Origin: Acidimicrobiia bacterium
Lineage (GTDB): Bacteria > Actinomycetota > Acidimicrobiia > IMCC26256 > PALSA-610
DNA: 64,000 nt
Assembly (NCBI GenBank): GCA_036271555.1
Contig: DATBAK010000083.1
Span: 1 to 64,000 of the forward strand
Reading direction: 5' to 3'
In this document: in pieces, positions 9,601 through 18,041 of the stretch
How the letters are laid out: each line of letters starts with the position of its first letter
How positions within the stretch are numbered: the stretch's first letter is position 1
Translations under genes and position numbers: made by a program
Notes under the pieces: model-generated
Told to the model about the DNA's origin: nothing
What the model saw: only the letters and a program-made list of their open reading frames with translations
The model's database searches: none

Positions 9601-11706
9601 GATGCGGTACGTGCACGGGACGCGCGCGCCACAACCGGTGTCGGTGTAGCTCGTGCCCACGCCGACCGTGAGCGTCGTCGGCCACGTGGAGCCGCCGTCG
9701 GTCGAACGCTGGAGCGAGTAGCTCGAAATCGCGTGGCCGCCGTTGCTGCTCGGCGCGGTCCACTGCAGGAACACCGAGCCGACACCCGCGCTCGGGGTCG
9801 ACGCGATGAGCGTTTGCGGTGCGGTCGGAACGTCGGAGCCGGTGGCCTGCGCGGTGTTGCCGAACGGGCCCTGCCCGACCGCGGTGACCGACGCGACGTG
9901 GTAGGTGCACAGCACGCTCGCGCCGCAAGCGTTGTCGGTGTACGAGGTGACATTGCCGAGGTTGATCGTCGTCGGCCAGGTCGAGCCGCCGTCGGTCGAA
10001 CGCTGGATCGTGTAGCCGTTGACCGGGAAGCCACCGGTGTCGCTCGGCGGCTGCCACGTGAGGTCGACCGCGCCGAGCGTCGTCGTCGCGCTCGTCACCG
10101 CGGCGAGGTTCTGCGGGGCGGTCGGGAGCGCGGCCGCGGTCGCGGTGCTGCTCGTCGACACCGTGCTCGTGTTGCCGTCGTTGTCGGTCTCGACGAGCCG
10201 GTACGAGCACTGCACCTCGGAGCCGCAGTGCTGCGTCGCGCTGTGCGCGCTCGTCGGGATCGACACACCGCTGTCGGTCCAGTTCGACACGCTGTTGCAG
10301 CTGGTCGTGCAGACGAGGAGCTTGATCGTCGCGAGTCCGGCCCCGCTCTCGGCGGGCCCGGACCACGTCACGCTGAGGTCGCCGTCCTCGGGGATCGGCG
10401 ACGCGGTGAAGTTACTGACCGCCCACGGCACCGTGTACGCCGGAACCGTCCAGCTGCTGACGCCGAACTCCGTGACGGCGCGCACGCGGTAGCTGCAGGT
10501 GTTGAGTCCGGACGCACAGGTCGGCGTCCACGTCGTCGAGCCCGCACCGAGCGACTCGATCGGTGCCGAGCTCCACGCGGTCGCCGAGCCCGCGCAGTAG
10601 CCCGCGCACTCCTGGCCCTGGTAGTTGGTGATCGGGCTGCCGCCGGTGTCGGTCGGCGGGTTCCAGTTCACCGTGATCGACGCGTCGCCGCTGCCGAGGT
10701 TGTCGGAGCCGACGACCGCGGTGATGGCCTGCGGATTCTTCGGTGCGGTGTACTGCGCGGTCTTCACGGCCGACGCCGCGCCGCTGCCCTTCGCGTTCAC
10801 GGCCTTGATCGAGTACGAGCAGTACGCGTTGGCGGTGCACGGAACCGACGCGCGAGTCGGAGACGCCGAGAGGTGATTCGGCGATTGTGTGAACGAACCA
10901 CCGTCGTTGCTGACCGAATAGACGTAGTACTGGATCGCGAGGCCGCCGTTGCTCGACGGCGCGGTCCAGTTCAGCGTCGCGGTGTCGGCCGCGGGACCGG
11001 CGGACACGATGCCGAGCGTCGGCGCGCCCGGCGTGCCGTAGGTGCCCGACTTCGCCGCGCTCACCGGCGACGTGCCGACCTGGTTCGCCGCGTACATGCG
11101 GTACGCGCAGCCACCGGTCGCGCTCGACGACGCGCACGGGAGCACCGCGGTCTTCGTCCCGGGCGTGGAGAACGGCCCGTTCCACGAACCCGCGCTGTCG
11201 ACCTGGACGTCGTAGAGGTAACCCGTGACGGGACGGCCGCCGAGGCTCTTGGGCGCCGACCACGCGACCGTCATCTGGTTCGCGCCCGGCCCACCCTTGG
11301 CGCTCTTGACCGTCGGCGCGCTCGGCGCCGCCCACGTGCCGGTGACGACGTCACCGTACGGACCGGTCCCCGCGGAGTTGATCGCGGCGAGCTCGAAGTC
11401 GCAGCTGTTCGTGCCGAGGCACGTCGCCTTGTACTTCGCGTTCCCGTTGTTCGTGACGATCGGCGCGGCGAACGCGCCGTGATCGGCCGCGATGCGGATC
11501 GAGTACCGGAACGTGTTGCCGCCGGTCGTGGGCGCGGCCCACGAGAGATCCATCTCGTTCGCCTTCTTGCCGGCGACGACCGCGAGATTGCGCGGCGCCG
11601 ACGGCAAGTCGACCGCGCTGGCCGGCACGGTCGCGACGAACGATCCGACCGCTGCGAGCGAGACGACGACTGCGATCGTCCCGCGACGACGCGCCCAGCC
11701 TTGCAT
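6613..11706 (-). CDS. Giant secreted protein: eight FN3 domains, Ig-like domains, beta-helix-like module, glycine-rich tail
   Basis: 1697 residues. The ATG at 11706 follows GGAGGGGGG. A Sec signal peptide ends near ASA. Then come about eight fibronectin III domains (each with a WTAPSSNGG- or WQPPSDTGG-like signature; about residues 33-825), of which the sixth and seventh are nearly identical (both contain QRSTDGGSTWPTT), implying recent duplication. Three bacterial Ig-like domains follow (about 825-1195), a beta-helix-type module starting FVATTGSDSNSG (about 1195-1340), and about 350 residues of Gly-rich sequence with Cys-containing patches such as CDHCGST. The tail resembles PE_PGRS proteins but has no PE domain. 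Secreted or surface location is inferred from the signal peptide; the function is unknown. Confidence 0.85.
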   Translation of the reverse strand: MQGWARRRGTIAVVVSLAAVGSFVATVPASAVDLPSAPRNLAVVAGKKANEMDLSWAAPTTGGNTFRYSIRIAADHGAFAAPIVTNNGNAKYKATCLGTNSCDFELAAINSAGTGPYGDVVTGTWAAPSAPTVKSAKGGPGANQMTVAWSAPKSLGGRPVTGYLYDVQVDSAGSWNGPFSTPGTKTAVLPCASSSATGGCAYRMYAANQVGTSPVSAAKSGTYGTPGAPTLGIVSAGPAADTATLNWTAPSSNGGLAIQYYVYSVSNDGGSFTQSPNHLSASPTRASVPCTANAYCSYSIKAVNAKGSGAASAVKTAQYTAPKNPQAITAVVGSDNLGSGDASITVNWNPPTDTGGSPITNYQGQECAGYCAGSATAWSSAPIESLGAGSTTWTPTCASGLNTCSYRVRAVTEFGVSSWTVPAYTVPWAVSNFTASPIPEDGDLSVTWSGPAESGAGLATIKLLVCTTSCNSVSNWTDSGVSIPTSAHSATQHCGSEVQCSYRLVETDNDGNTSTVSTSSTATAAALPTAPQNLAAVTSATTTLGAVDLTWQPPSDTGGFPVNGYTIQRSTDGGSTWPTTINLGNVTSYTDNACGASVLCTYHVASVTAVGQGPFGNTAQATGSDVPTAPQTLIASTPSAGVGSVFLQWTAPSSNGGHAISSYSLQRSTDGGSTWPTTLTVGVGTSYTDTGCGARVPCTYRIAAANNIGQGPFSNNATANGADVPTAPVVTAQTATSLGGVTLSWSAADGDGHAVTDYQYRVKINAGTFSAYTSVGNVTTFTDSNCDTNHQHNPPNSCTYEVRAVNSLGSGPASTDATASALTDFAAPAVTITAPANNSSPSTNKPQISGTAGTATGDPSTVTVRITDGLNNLYGFGPSGSFGAPISGGNWTVQASDYVTSLPDGTYTVTASQTDWAGNTGSASITITIDTNPPTLTFDTPHAGDVFSNATFDSCSPVGFCGTVNDAGSGVNYVKVSIQQGTGNYWNGSSFGSASEVFVTANCTPSCPTGSPSGSVSWNVPFTATNFPAEGTYTARVIAADNGGNVDNTGVSHPFTIDRTNPTATVTGPSANAIYDSAGTFDSSWPQSGCTNNHEVCGTAADPTSGGVSSGVASVNVSILASSTANTTINGKYWNGSSFGSPTESFTLATGTTSWNMLMPMSNFAAGGSYIVHVVVADAAGNVNSSSSTTFFVDYNPSDTTFVATTGSDSNSGLTPALAKATVAAGVQAAQGASRSRVVVAGGSYGAVALTSGTHGNNKTIRGGFSAGTAWKHAAPGTNVVTVSAAGTAFTVTGDTGITLQQLTISATNTSLAAGSSVYGLQALGGAGVSLQRDAISAAAGVAGGAGTNNAGTATGGSTGGGGTGGCDHCGSTGGGAGGSPAANGGAGGSNPGRQSGNGGATGVTASGGGTGGGGGSGGCIGYYGGCKGTHGFGGAAGGKGSSGAAGAAGDSAYSTTGFNAAVGNGANGGNGSAGGGGGGGGAGGAGCDGGACVGDWLSGGAGGGGGGGGGAGIGGGAGLGGGGSFGVYSVNSTVTIDNQTSVTTGNGGSGGTGGSGQTGGAGGGSGNGGNGNCTGGCAVGSRSGAGGVGGGAVNAAGPNGNDGNDGGGCCNGSGGSGASGGGGGGGGSGAGGGGGAGGASVGLLAKGTGGFTGAFGTGQVTIGAAGGGGGGGTAGSGGNGGSTGGAGVAVKTKTVA

Positions 11707-11845
11707 GCCCCTACCCCCCTCCGCGGGGGCAGAGCGCCCCGCGAAACTCAGGCGAAAGGCTAGTGCGCGCGTTTGATCGGGTCCACGTTCATCGGCGTCA
11801 ACTTGCCGCGACGCGCGCCGTGTGAACTCGGTGATGTCGGCGGAT

Positions 11846-12433
11846 CTACGAGGATCCGGTGCGCCTCAGCGCGTACGCGGGCACTGTACGTGGCCGAACC
11901 GGCGGCAGGTACCGCACGGTGCGCATGCGATTCGCCGCGGAGTTGCGGAACCACGCCATGCCCGCCACATAGCTCGCGAACGTGAGGTCGGTCGCGATCT
12001 GCAATCCCCACCAGATCGTTCCGCCGAGCGCGGCGGCGACGGCGGCCGAGAGGATCGTCGCGGTGAAGAGCGCGGTGACGACCTCACGGCGCCGGCGGGC
12101 CGAGCGCTCGGCCGCGCGCGTGCGCAGCGGTTCGACCGGACCGGTCAGTGGACGCGCGACCGTGGCCCGCACCGCGCGCATGGGCGGTGCCGTCACGGCG
12201 CGGTTCGGGACGCGACCGTTGCGTGCCGACGGCATCGCCGGCCAACCGCCGAGGTTGCGGGCACTGCGCGCGGCGCGCCGATTGGAGTGGCTGCGACCGA
12301 GGACACCGAGGCGATTCTGGAAGTCGCCGATGGAGTCGCCGCGGGACCTCGAGTCGTTCCGAGCCCGCAGCACGGGCGGGACGAGGACGACGAGCCACGC
12401 CAGCGCGAGCACTCCGAGTACCAACTTCGGCAA
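11846..12433 (-). CDS. Membrane protein resembling GlpR/SepX, receptor of the gephyrin-like Glp
   Basis: 195 residues: an N-terminal membrane helix (KLVLGVLALAWLVVLVPPVL) followed at once by a basic segment, a long Arg/Pro-rich linker, then a second hydrophobic stretch (about 122-155) and a basic tail. This architecture and the position downstream of galU-glp match the actinobacterial family called GlpR in Corynebacterium and SepX in Streptomyces. There the protein anchors the MoeA-like Glp to the membrane and acts in FtsZ-dependent division. The assignment rests on topology, the N-terminal pattern and synteny, not on a long sequence match. The last gene of the minus-strand cluster galU-glp-moaA-moaC. 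Confidence 0.6.
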   Translation of the reverse strand: MPKLVLGVLALAWLVVLVPPVLRARNDSRSRGDSIGDFQNRLGVLGRSHSNRRAARSARNLGGWPAMPSARNGRVPNRAVTAPPMRAVRATVARPLTGPVEPLRTRAAERSARRRREVVTALFTATILSAAVAAALGGTIWWGLQIATDLTFASYVAGMAWFRNSAANRMRTVRYLPPVRPRTVPAYALRRTGSS

Positions 12434-12609
12434 GCTCCTTCGACCCCTCTCCCGTCGGCGATGGTACGGCCGAGCGCGCCAAATGCGGTGGACCCCGGCG
12501 TCCGCAGTCTTGTGCCCTACGGTCCCCCGAAGTCAAACCCCTAGGCCCTGACCTGCACCTTCCGGTCGCGCGGGCTCGCGCACGAACCGAAGCGGGTCGC
12601 TTCCGACGC

Positions 12610-13113
12610 CTACAGATCGAAGTCGTCGGGGCCGGCTTTGGGACGACGCCACGAGCCGGAGCGGCCGCCGTTCTTCTCCCAGAGCTGGAGATCGCCGATC
12701 GTCATCGACCGGTCGATCGACTTGCACATGTCGTAGATCGTGAGCGCGGCGATCGAGCAGGCCGTCAACGCCTCCATCTCGACACCGGTGCGGTCGATGG
12801 TGTCGACCTGGGTCTCGATCTCGACGTGGGCGTCCTCGATGCGGAAGTTCACGTAGACCGAGCCGACCAGCAGCGGGTGGCACAGCGGCAGCAGGTTCGA
12901 GGTCTGCTTGGCGGCCTGGATGCCGGCCACCCGGGCGACCGCGAACACGTCGCCCTTGGTGATCGCGCCCGACGCGATCGCCGAGACCGTCGCGGGAAGC
13001 ATGTAGACCCGGCACCGGGCGACGGCTCGCCGGTGGGTCGCGTCCTTGGAGGTCACGTCGACCATCCGGGCGCGTCCGAGCGGGTCGAGGTGCGTGAACT
13101 CCGAGGCCGGCAT
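12610..13113 (-). CDS. moaC: Cyclic pyranopterin monophosphate synthase MoaC
   Basis: 167 residues. MoaC converts the product of MoaA (3',8-cyclo-7,8-dihydro-GTP) to cyclic pyranopterin monophosphate in molybdenum cofactor synthesis. Family hallmarks are visible: SNLLPLCHPL near residue 75, GVEMEALTA near 112, and IYDMCKSIDRSM near 127, which include the conserved active-site His, Glu, Asp and Lys. Length is usual. It starts with ATG at 13113, 40 bases after the moaA stop, so moaA and moaC are probably co-transcribed and act in consecutive steps. Confidence 0.95.
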   Translation of the reverse strand: MPASEFTHLDPLGRARMVDVTSKDATHRRAVARCRVYMLPATVSAIASGAITKGDVFAVARVAGIQAAKQTSNLLPLCHPLLVGSVYVNFRIEDAHVEIETQVDTIDRTGVEMEALTACSIAALTIYDMCKSIDRSMTIGDLQLWEKNGGRSGSWRRPKAGPDDFDL

Positions 13114-13152
13114 GGGCGGGAAGTCTACGACCGGCGGTTTGCGGCGGCCCGG

Positions 13153-14196
<1,044 letters not shown>

Positions 14197-14642
14197 CTGT
14201 TCAGCGTAGAACTCTCAACAAAGCCGCCTCGCAGGCGGTCGTGGCACCGGGGTCGGGTTCGCTCTGACTCCCCGCCGGCTCAGCGACCAACTGCTGCCTA
14301 GCGGATCATCGTCTCCCCGGGTGCGTACACGGTGGCCCCAGCCCGGCGACCGCTCGCACTTGCCACGCTTTGTCGCGCCTCCCTTGGTGTTGCATCCGCC
14401 CGCCCGGGCGGTTGTGGTGCGCTCGCATGTTGTACCACGCAGAGTGAAGTGCGTCCAGGGCCGATCGGCCCATCTGTTCACGGGCCGTGGCGAACGGGCG
14501 AACTGATCGGTCGAAGTGACGCGGGCGCGTCACCGAACTCGATCAGTTCGTCAGCACCTGAGGGCGGGTCGCGCCGCGGCCGGCCGACGGGTTCCGATCC
14601 CGCGTCGAGGCAGGCGGCAGCGTGCGAGCCCGACCGGAGCGC
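14197..14642. other. 446-base intergenic region between glp and moaA with strong secondary structure
   Basis: No convincing protein gene lies here. On the minus strand it is both the 3' region of glp and the leader of moaA. It holds the nested inverted repeat at 14499-14550 and, 28 bases before the moaA start, a small hairpin CCGCC/GGCGG (14224-14238) followed by CTTTGTT on the minus strand, which could be a weak terminator or attenuator. I looked for a molybdenum-cofactor riboswitch and could not recognise its conserved core. Confidence 0.5.
14499..14550. repeat. Nested perfect inverted repeats
   Basis: An outer 11-base repeat, CGAACTGATCG (14499-14509) and CGATCAGTTCG (14540-14550), encloses a perfect 8-base palindrome GTGACGCG-GG-CGCGTCAC (14516-14533). 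The right arm also forms a local 6-base hairpin, CGAACT/AGTTCG (14534-14550). Alternative pairing of the right arm is thus possible. It starts about 93 bases beyond the glp stop on the minus strand, and could be a terminator, operator or RNA switch. Confidence 0.7.
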
Positions 14643-15875
14643 TCAGGGCAGGTCGAGGACCATGACGTCGAGGTCGGTGCCGGCAGGCACGCCCTCGCCG
14701 TCGGGCAGCAGCGCGAGCCCGTTCGCGCGCGCCATCCCCGAGAGCACGTTGCTCGCCTGGATGCCCGAACGACTCACGACGAAGCCGCCGTCGCCGCCGC
14801 GCGCGAGCACGACCCGCTCGACGTAGAGCCGGCCGTCGGCGCGCCGGCCGAAGTCGTGCGCGGCGCGCGCACGGATACGCGGCCGGTGCACGTCGGCGTG
14901 GCCCATCAGCATGCGCAGCGCGGGTCGCGCGAAGAGCTCGAAGCTCACGTGCGACGACACCGGGTTGCCGGGCAGGCCGAACACCGGCACACGCCCGAGC
15001 CGTCCGAACGCGAGTGGCTTGGCCGGCTTGATCGCGACCTGGGCCCAGAGGTAGTCGCTGCCCGGACGGTCCCGCGCCACCGACTCGATCGCGGTCTTCA
15101 CGAAGTCGTAGTCGCCGACCGACACCGCGCCGCTCGTGACGAGTGCGTCGCACGTGTCCGCAGCGTGAGCGACGGCCTCGGTGATGATCGCCTCGTCGTC
15201 GCGCGCCATGCCGAGGTCGACCACCACCGCGCCCGTCTCCGCGACGAGCGCGCGCAGCATCGGCCGGTTCCCGTCGCGGATCTGCCCCGGCGCGAGCGGG
15301 CCGCGCTCGACGAGCTCGTCGCCGGTCGAGAGGACCGCGACCCGGGCACGCGGGAACACGTCGACCGAGTCGACGTCGAGGCTCGCGAGCACGCCGAGGT
15401 GTGCGGGCCGGACGACCGTCCCTGCGCCGAACACGACCGTGCCCGGCGCGATGTCGCCCGCGGCCTCGCGGACGTGATCCCGGACCTGTGCCGCGGCGTG
15501 GATGCGAACGGCGTCGTCGCCGTCGCGCGCGGTGCGCTCCACCATCACGATCGCGTCGGCGCCGTCGGGAATGGGCGCGCCGGTCATGATCCGGATGGCT
15601 TCGCCCGCGGCGACCGGCGTCGACGGTGCGCGCCCGGCCGGCAGCTCGCCGACGACGCGCAGCCGCACCGGCGCAGCCTCGGACGCGCCGGCCGTGTCGG
15701 CGGCTCGCACCGCGTAGCCGTCCATCGCGGTGTTCGCGAACGGCGGAACCGCTTCCGACGCGACGACGTCGGCCGCGAGCACGAGTCCGAGCGCCTCCGC
15801 CGGACGCATCGGCGCGGGCGCGAGCCGCTCGATGCCTTCGAGCACGCGCGCCTGCGCGTCGGTGAGCGAGATCAC
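14643..15875 (-). CDS. glp: Molybdopterin molybdotransferase MoeA / gephyrin-like Glp
   Basis: 410 residues from a GTG at 15875, one base after the galU stop, so translation is probably coupled. MoeA features are in order: PPFANTAMDGYAVR, then RIMTGAPIPDGADAIVMVE, the molybdopterin-binding VLSTGDELVERG, VTSGAVSVGDYDFV and GLPGNPVSSHVSFEL. MoeA inserts molybdate into adenylated molybdopterin. Next to galU and a GlpR/SepX-like gene it probably corresponds to actinobacterial Glp, which in Corynebacterium binds FtsZ and the membrane receptor GlpR. Catalysis is known for the family; the division role is inferred from synteny. A longer ORF starting at 15920 overlaps galU and is unlikely. Confidence 0.88.
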   Translation of the reverse strand: MISLTDAQARVLEGIERLAPAPMRPAEALGLVLAADVVASEAVPPFANTAMDGYAVRAADTAGASEAAPVRLRVVGELPAGRAPSTPVAAGEAIRIMTGAPIPDGADAIVMVERTARDGDDAVRIHAAAQVRDHVREAAGDIAPGTVVFGAGTVVRPAHLGVLASLDVDSVDVFPRARVAVLSTGDELVERGPLAPGQIRDGNRPMLRALVAETGAVVVDLGMARDDEAIITEAVAHAADTCDALVTSGAVSVGDYDFVKTAIESVARDRPGSDYLWAQVAIKPAKPLAFGRLGRVPVFGLPGNPVSSHVSFELFARPALRMLMGHADVHRPRIRARAAHDFGRRADGRLYVERVVLARGGDGGFVVSRSGIQASNVLSGMARANGLALLPDGEGVPAGTDLDVMVLDLP

Positions 15876-15876
15876 G

Positions 15877-16755
15877 TCAGAGGTGGTACTTGCGCGCGAC
15901 GTCGCGCAGCATCTCGGCAACCGCGGGGCCCATGTCGGGCCGATCGAGCGCGAGCTCGATGTTGGCGCGTAGGAAGCCGAGCTTCTGTCCGATGTCGTGG
16001 CGACCCTCGACGAAGAGTCGCCCGTAGACGCTCTGCTCGTCGAGCAGCAATGAGATCGCGTCGGTGAGCTGGAGCTCGCCGCCGCGGCCGGGCTGGATGC
16101 GATCGAGCGCGTCGAAGATCTCGGGTGTGAACACGTAGCGACCGAACACCGCGAGGTTCGACGGAGCCTCGTCGCGCGGCGGCTTCTCGACGATCGTCTT
16201 CACCTCGATGAGGTCGTCGTGCACGCCTTCACCCGCAGCGCAGCCGTACGACGAGATCTCCTCTTCGCTCACCTGCAGCAGCGCCATCACCGAGCGGCCG
16301 TAGCGATCGTGCACGTCGAGCATCGAGCGCAACAGCTCACCGTCGTCGACCATGATGTCGTCGGCGAGCAGCACCGCGAACGACTCGTTGCCGACGTGCG
16401 CACGCGCGACCGCGACCGCGTGACCGAGACCGTTCGGATCGCCCTGCCGCAAGTAGTGGATGTGCGCGAGCTCCGCCGACGCCTGCACGTCCTTCAGCGT
16501 CTCGTGCTTGCCTGCCTGCTCGAGGTAGTACTCGAGCTCGAAGTTGCGGTCGAAGTGGTCCTCGATCGCACGCTTGTTGCGGCCCGTGATGATGAGGATG
16601 TCGTCGAGCCCCGCGCGTACCGCCTCTTCGACGACGTACTGGATCGCGGGCTTGTCGACGACGGGCAGCATCTCCTTCGGCTGACTCTTCGTCGCCGGCA
16701 GGAACCGCGTGCCGAGACCGGCGGCGGGGATCACGGCCTTGCGCACCTTCGTCAC
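15877..16755 (-). CDS. galU: UTP-glucose-1-phosphate uridylyltransferase
   Basis: 292 residues, the usual size. The nucleotide-binding signature AAGLGTRFLPATKSQPKEML begins near residue 11, followed by LPVVDKPAIQYVVEEAV and the conserved LGHAVAVARAHVG and LFVEGRHDIGQKLGF segments. GalU makes UDP-glucose from UTP and glucose-1-phosphate for cell-envelope polysaccharides and glycolipids. First gene of the galU-glp-moaA-moaC-glpR cluster, an arrangement recurrent in actinobacteria. Confidence 0.95.
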   Translation of the reverse strand: MTKVRKAVIPAAGLGTRFLPATKSQPKEMLPVVDKPAIQYVVEEAVRAGLDDILIITGRNKRAIEDHFDRNFELEYYLEQAGKHETLKDVQASAELAHIHYLRQGDPNGLGHAVAVARAHVGNESFAVLLADDIMVDDGELLRSMLDVHDRYGRSVMALLQVSEEEISSYGCAAGEGVHDDLIEVKTIVEKPPRDEAPSNLAVFGRYVFTPEIFDALDRIQPGRGGELQLTDAISLLLDEQSVYGRLFVEGRHDIGQKLGFLRANIELALDRPDMGPAVAEMLRDVARKYHL

Positions 16756-16870
16756 CGCGGCGCTCCTCGTTCGCGAGAGACGGTCATGCTAGGGCCGACC
16801 GGAGCGTTCCGTTCGGGCCGCAGAGCGGACCGCCGATTCTGGCGCGAGCGACCCCGATCTGATCGGCGGG

Positions 16871-17470
16871 TCAGACGGCGGGTGGAGGCGTGACGTCGAT
16901 CTCCTGACGATGCACGAGGCGGCGGATGTTCGGCAGGTGCCGCAGCACAAGCAGCGCCGAGACGGCCGCGATGACGATGACCTCCCAGTCGTCGTAGCCG
17001 CGCAGCCAGACCGCGAACGGGAACGCGACGACGACGAGCAACGACGCGATCGAAGCCTTGTGCAGCAGCCGCGCGACGACGAACCACGAGAGCCCGAGCA
17101 CGAGCACGATGAGCGGGAACAGCACCACGAGCATCCCGCCCGCAGCGGCGACGCCCTTCCCGCCCTTCCGGCGGATCGGGTACGTGTGGCCGACGACGGC
17201 CGCGACGCCGAGGATGTACGCGCCCGGCCGGCCGGCCGCGGCCATGCCGATACCCGACGCCGCCGCGCCCTTCGCGAAATCGGCGATCAGCACGATCGCG
17301 CCGAAACGCCAGCCGAGCAGCCGTGCGACATTCGACGCGCCCGGGTTCCCGGATCCTTCGGACGTGACGTCGATGCCCTTGGCCCGCGCGACGAGCAGCG
17401 CGCTCGGGAACATGCCGAGCACGTATCCCACCGGAGCGAGGAGGACGACGTACCCCGACATCGCGGCCAT
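16871..17470 (-). CDS. plsY: Glycerol-3-phosphate acyltransferase PlsY
   Basis: 199 residues with five or so membrane helices. PlsY signatures are present: an FPSALLVARAKGIDV region near the N-terminus, GSGNPGASNVARLLG and GHTYPIRRKGGKGVA. PlsY transfers acyl from acyl-phosphate to glycerol-3-phosphate, the first step of phospholipid synthesis, in the cytoplasmic membrane. Start chosen at the ATG at 17470; another ATG lies at 17461, and the open frame upstream to 17539 runs across the CIRCE element and is unlikely to be translated. It is divergent from the FmdB-type gene. Confidence 0.9.
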   Translation of the reverse strand: MAAMSGYVVLLAPVGYVLGMFPSALLVARAKGIDVTSEGSGNPGASNVARLLGWRFGAIVLIADFAKGAAASGIGMAAAGRPGAYILGVAAVVGHTYPIRRKGGKGVAAAGGMLVVLFPLIVLVLGLSWFVVARLLHKASIASLLVVVAFPFAVWLRGYDDWEVIVIAAVSALLVLRHLPNIRRLVHRQEIDVTPPPAV

Positions 17471-17532
17471 CTTGACACCCGGTCGGTGCACGGGCCGCGC
17501 TCTGTGCCGTTCGAGCGCGGGCGCTGGTACGA

Positions 17533-17559
17533 TTAGCACTCAACCTTCGAGAGTGCCAA
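17533..17559. promoter_or_regulatory. CIRCE element (HrcA operator)
   Basis: TTAGCACTC (17533-17541), a 9-base spacer, then GAGTGCCAA (17551-17559). The CIRCE consensus is TTAGCACTC-N9-GAGTGCTAA, so there is one mismatch, and both arm and spacer lengths are exact. A plausible -10 hexamer TACGAT (17528-17533) overlaps its left edge. It lies between plsY and the FmdB-type gene, 44 bases before the latter's start, and should place one or both under heat-shock repressor HrcA. Confidence 0.9.
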
Positions 17560-17603
17560 CGGCGTCGCGACGACAGCCGCCCGGCACGGAGCAGGAACGA
17601 TCG

Positions 17604-17969
17604 ATGCCGACGTACCAGTACCGCTGCGCCAAGTGCGGTGAGGACCTCGAGGTGTTCCAGAGCTTCAGCGACAAGCCGCTGACGCGCCACGCGAAGTGCG
17701 GCGGCAAGCTCCAGAAGGTGCTCTCGTCGGTCGGGATCGTGCTGAAGGGATCGGGCTTCTACAAGACCGACAACCGCTCGAGCTCCAGCAAGCCCAAGCG
17801 CGACGAGCCCGCCTCCGCGAGCAGCGAGTCGAAGTCGTCGACGGAGTCGGGCTCCTCGGACACGAAGACCTCGGCGTCGTCGTCCTCCGACAGCGCGAAG
17901 AGCAGCAACGGGTCGTCCAACGGCTCGAAGTCGAAGAGCGACAAGAAGCCCGCCGCGAAGTCGGCCTGA
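17604..17969 (+). CDS. FmdB-family zinc ribbon protein with Ser/Lys-rich tail
   Basis: 121 residues. The N-terminal MPTYQYRCAKCGEDLEVFQS, followed by the second pair in HAKCGGKL, forms the CxxC...CxxG zinc ribbon of the FmdB/PSERP family; KVLSSVGIVLKGSGFYKTD completes the domain. The second knuckle keeps only one Cys visible (KCGG), as in many members. From about residue 65 the chain is low-complexity Ser, Lys, Thr and Asp, probably disordered. The start has AGGA upstream at suitable spacing. A CIRCE operator in front suggests heat-shock control. Members are often linked to translation or stress but have no agreed function. Confidence 0.85.
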   Translation: MPTYQYRCAKCGEDLEVFQSFSDKPLTRHAKCGGKLQKVLSSVGIVLKGSGFYKTDNRSSSSKPKRDEPASASSESKSSTESGSSDTKTSASSSSDSAKSSNGSSNGSKSKSDKKPAAKSA

Positions 17970-17982
17970 CCGCTCGGCGGTC
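17968..17982 (+). terminator. Hairpin overlapping the stop of the FmdB-type gene
   Basis: GACCGC-TCG-GCGGTC (17968-17982) followed by a pyrimidine-rich stretch. Short, without a proper T-run; a possible weak terminator that would separate the FmdB-type gene from the SAF gene. Confidence 0.3.
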
Positions 17983-18041
17983 GCGCAACCCCTTCCCCTG
18001 CCTTCCCCGGTTCCGATCGCCCGCGATCCCGGGGGTCTTCG

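Noticed and set aside
6559..11763. Long Pro/Arg-rich plus-strand frames opposite the second giant gene
   Set aside because: Same reason: shadows of FN3- and Gly-rich-coding DNA.
14197..14642. Molybdenum-cofactor riboswitch, SRP RNA or RNase P RNA
   Set aside because: None of the conserved cores could be recognised; only generic secondary structure is seen.
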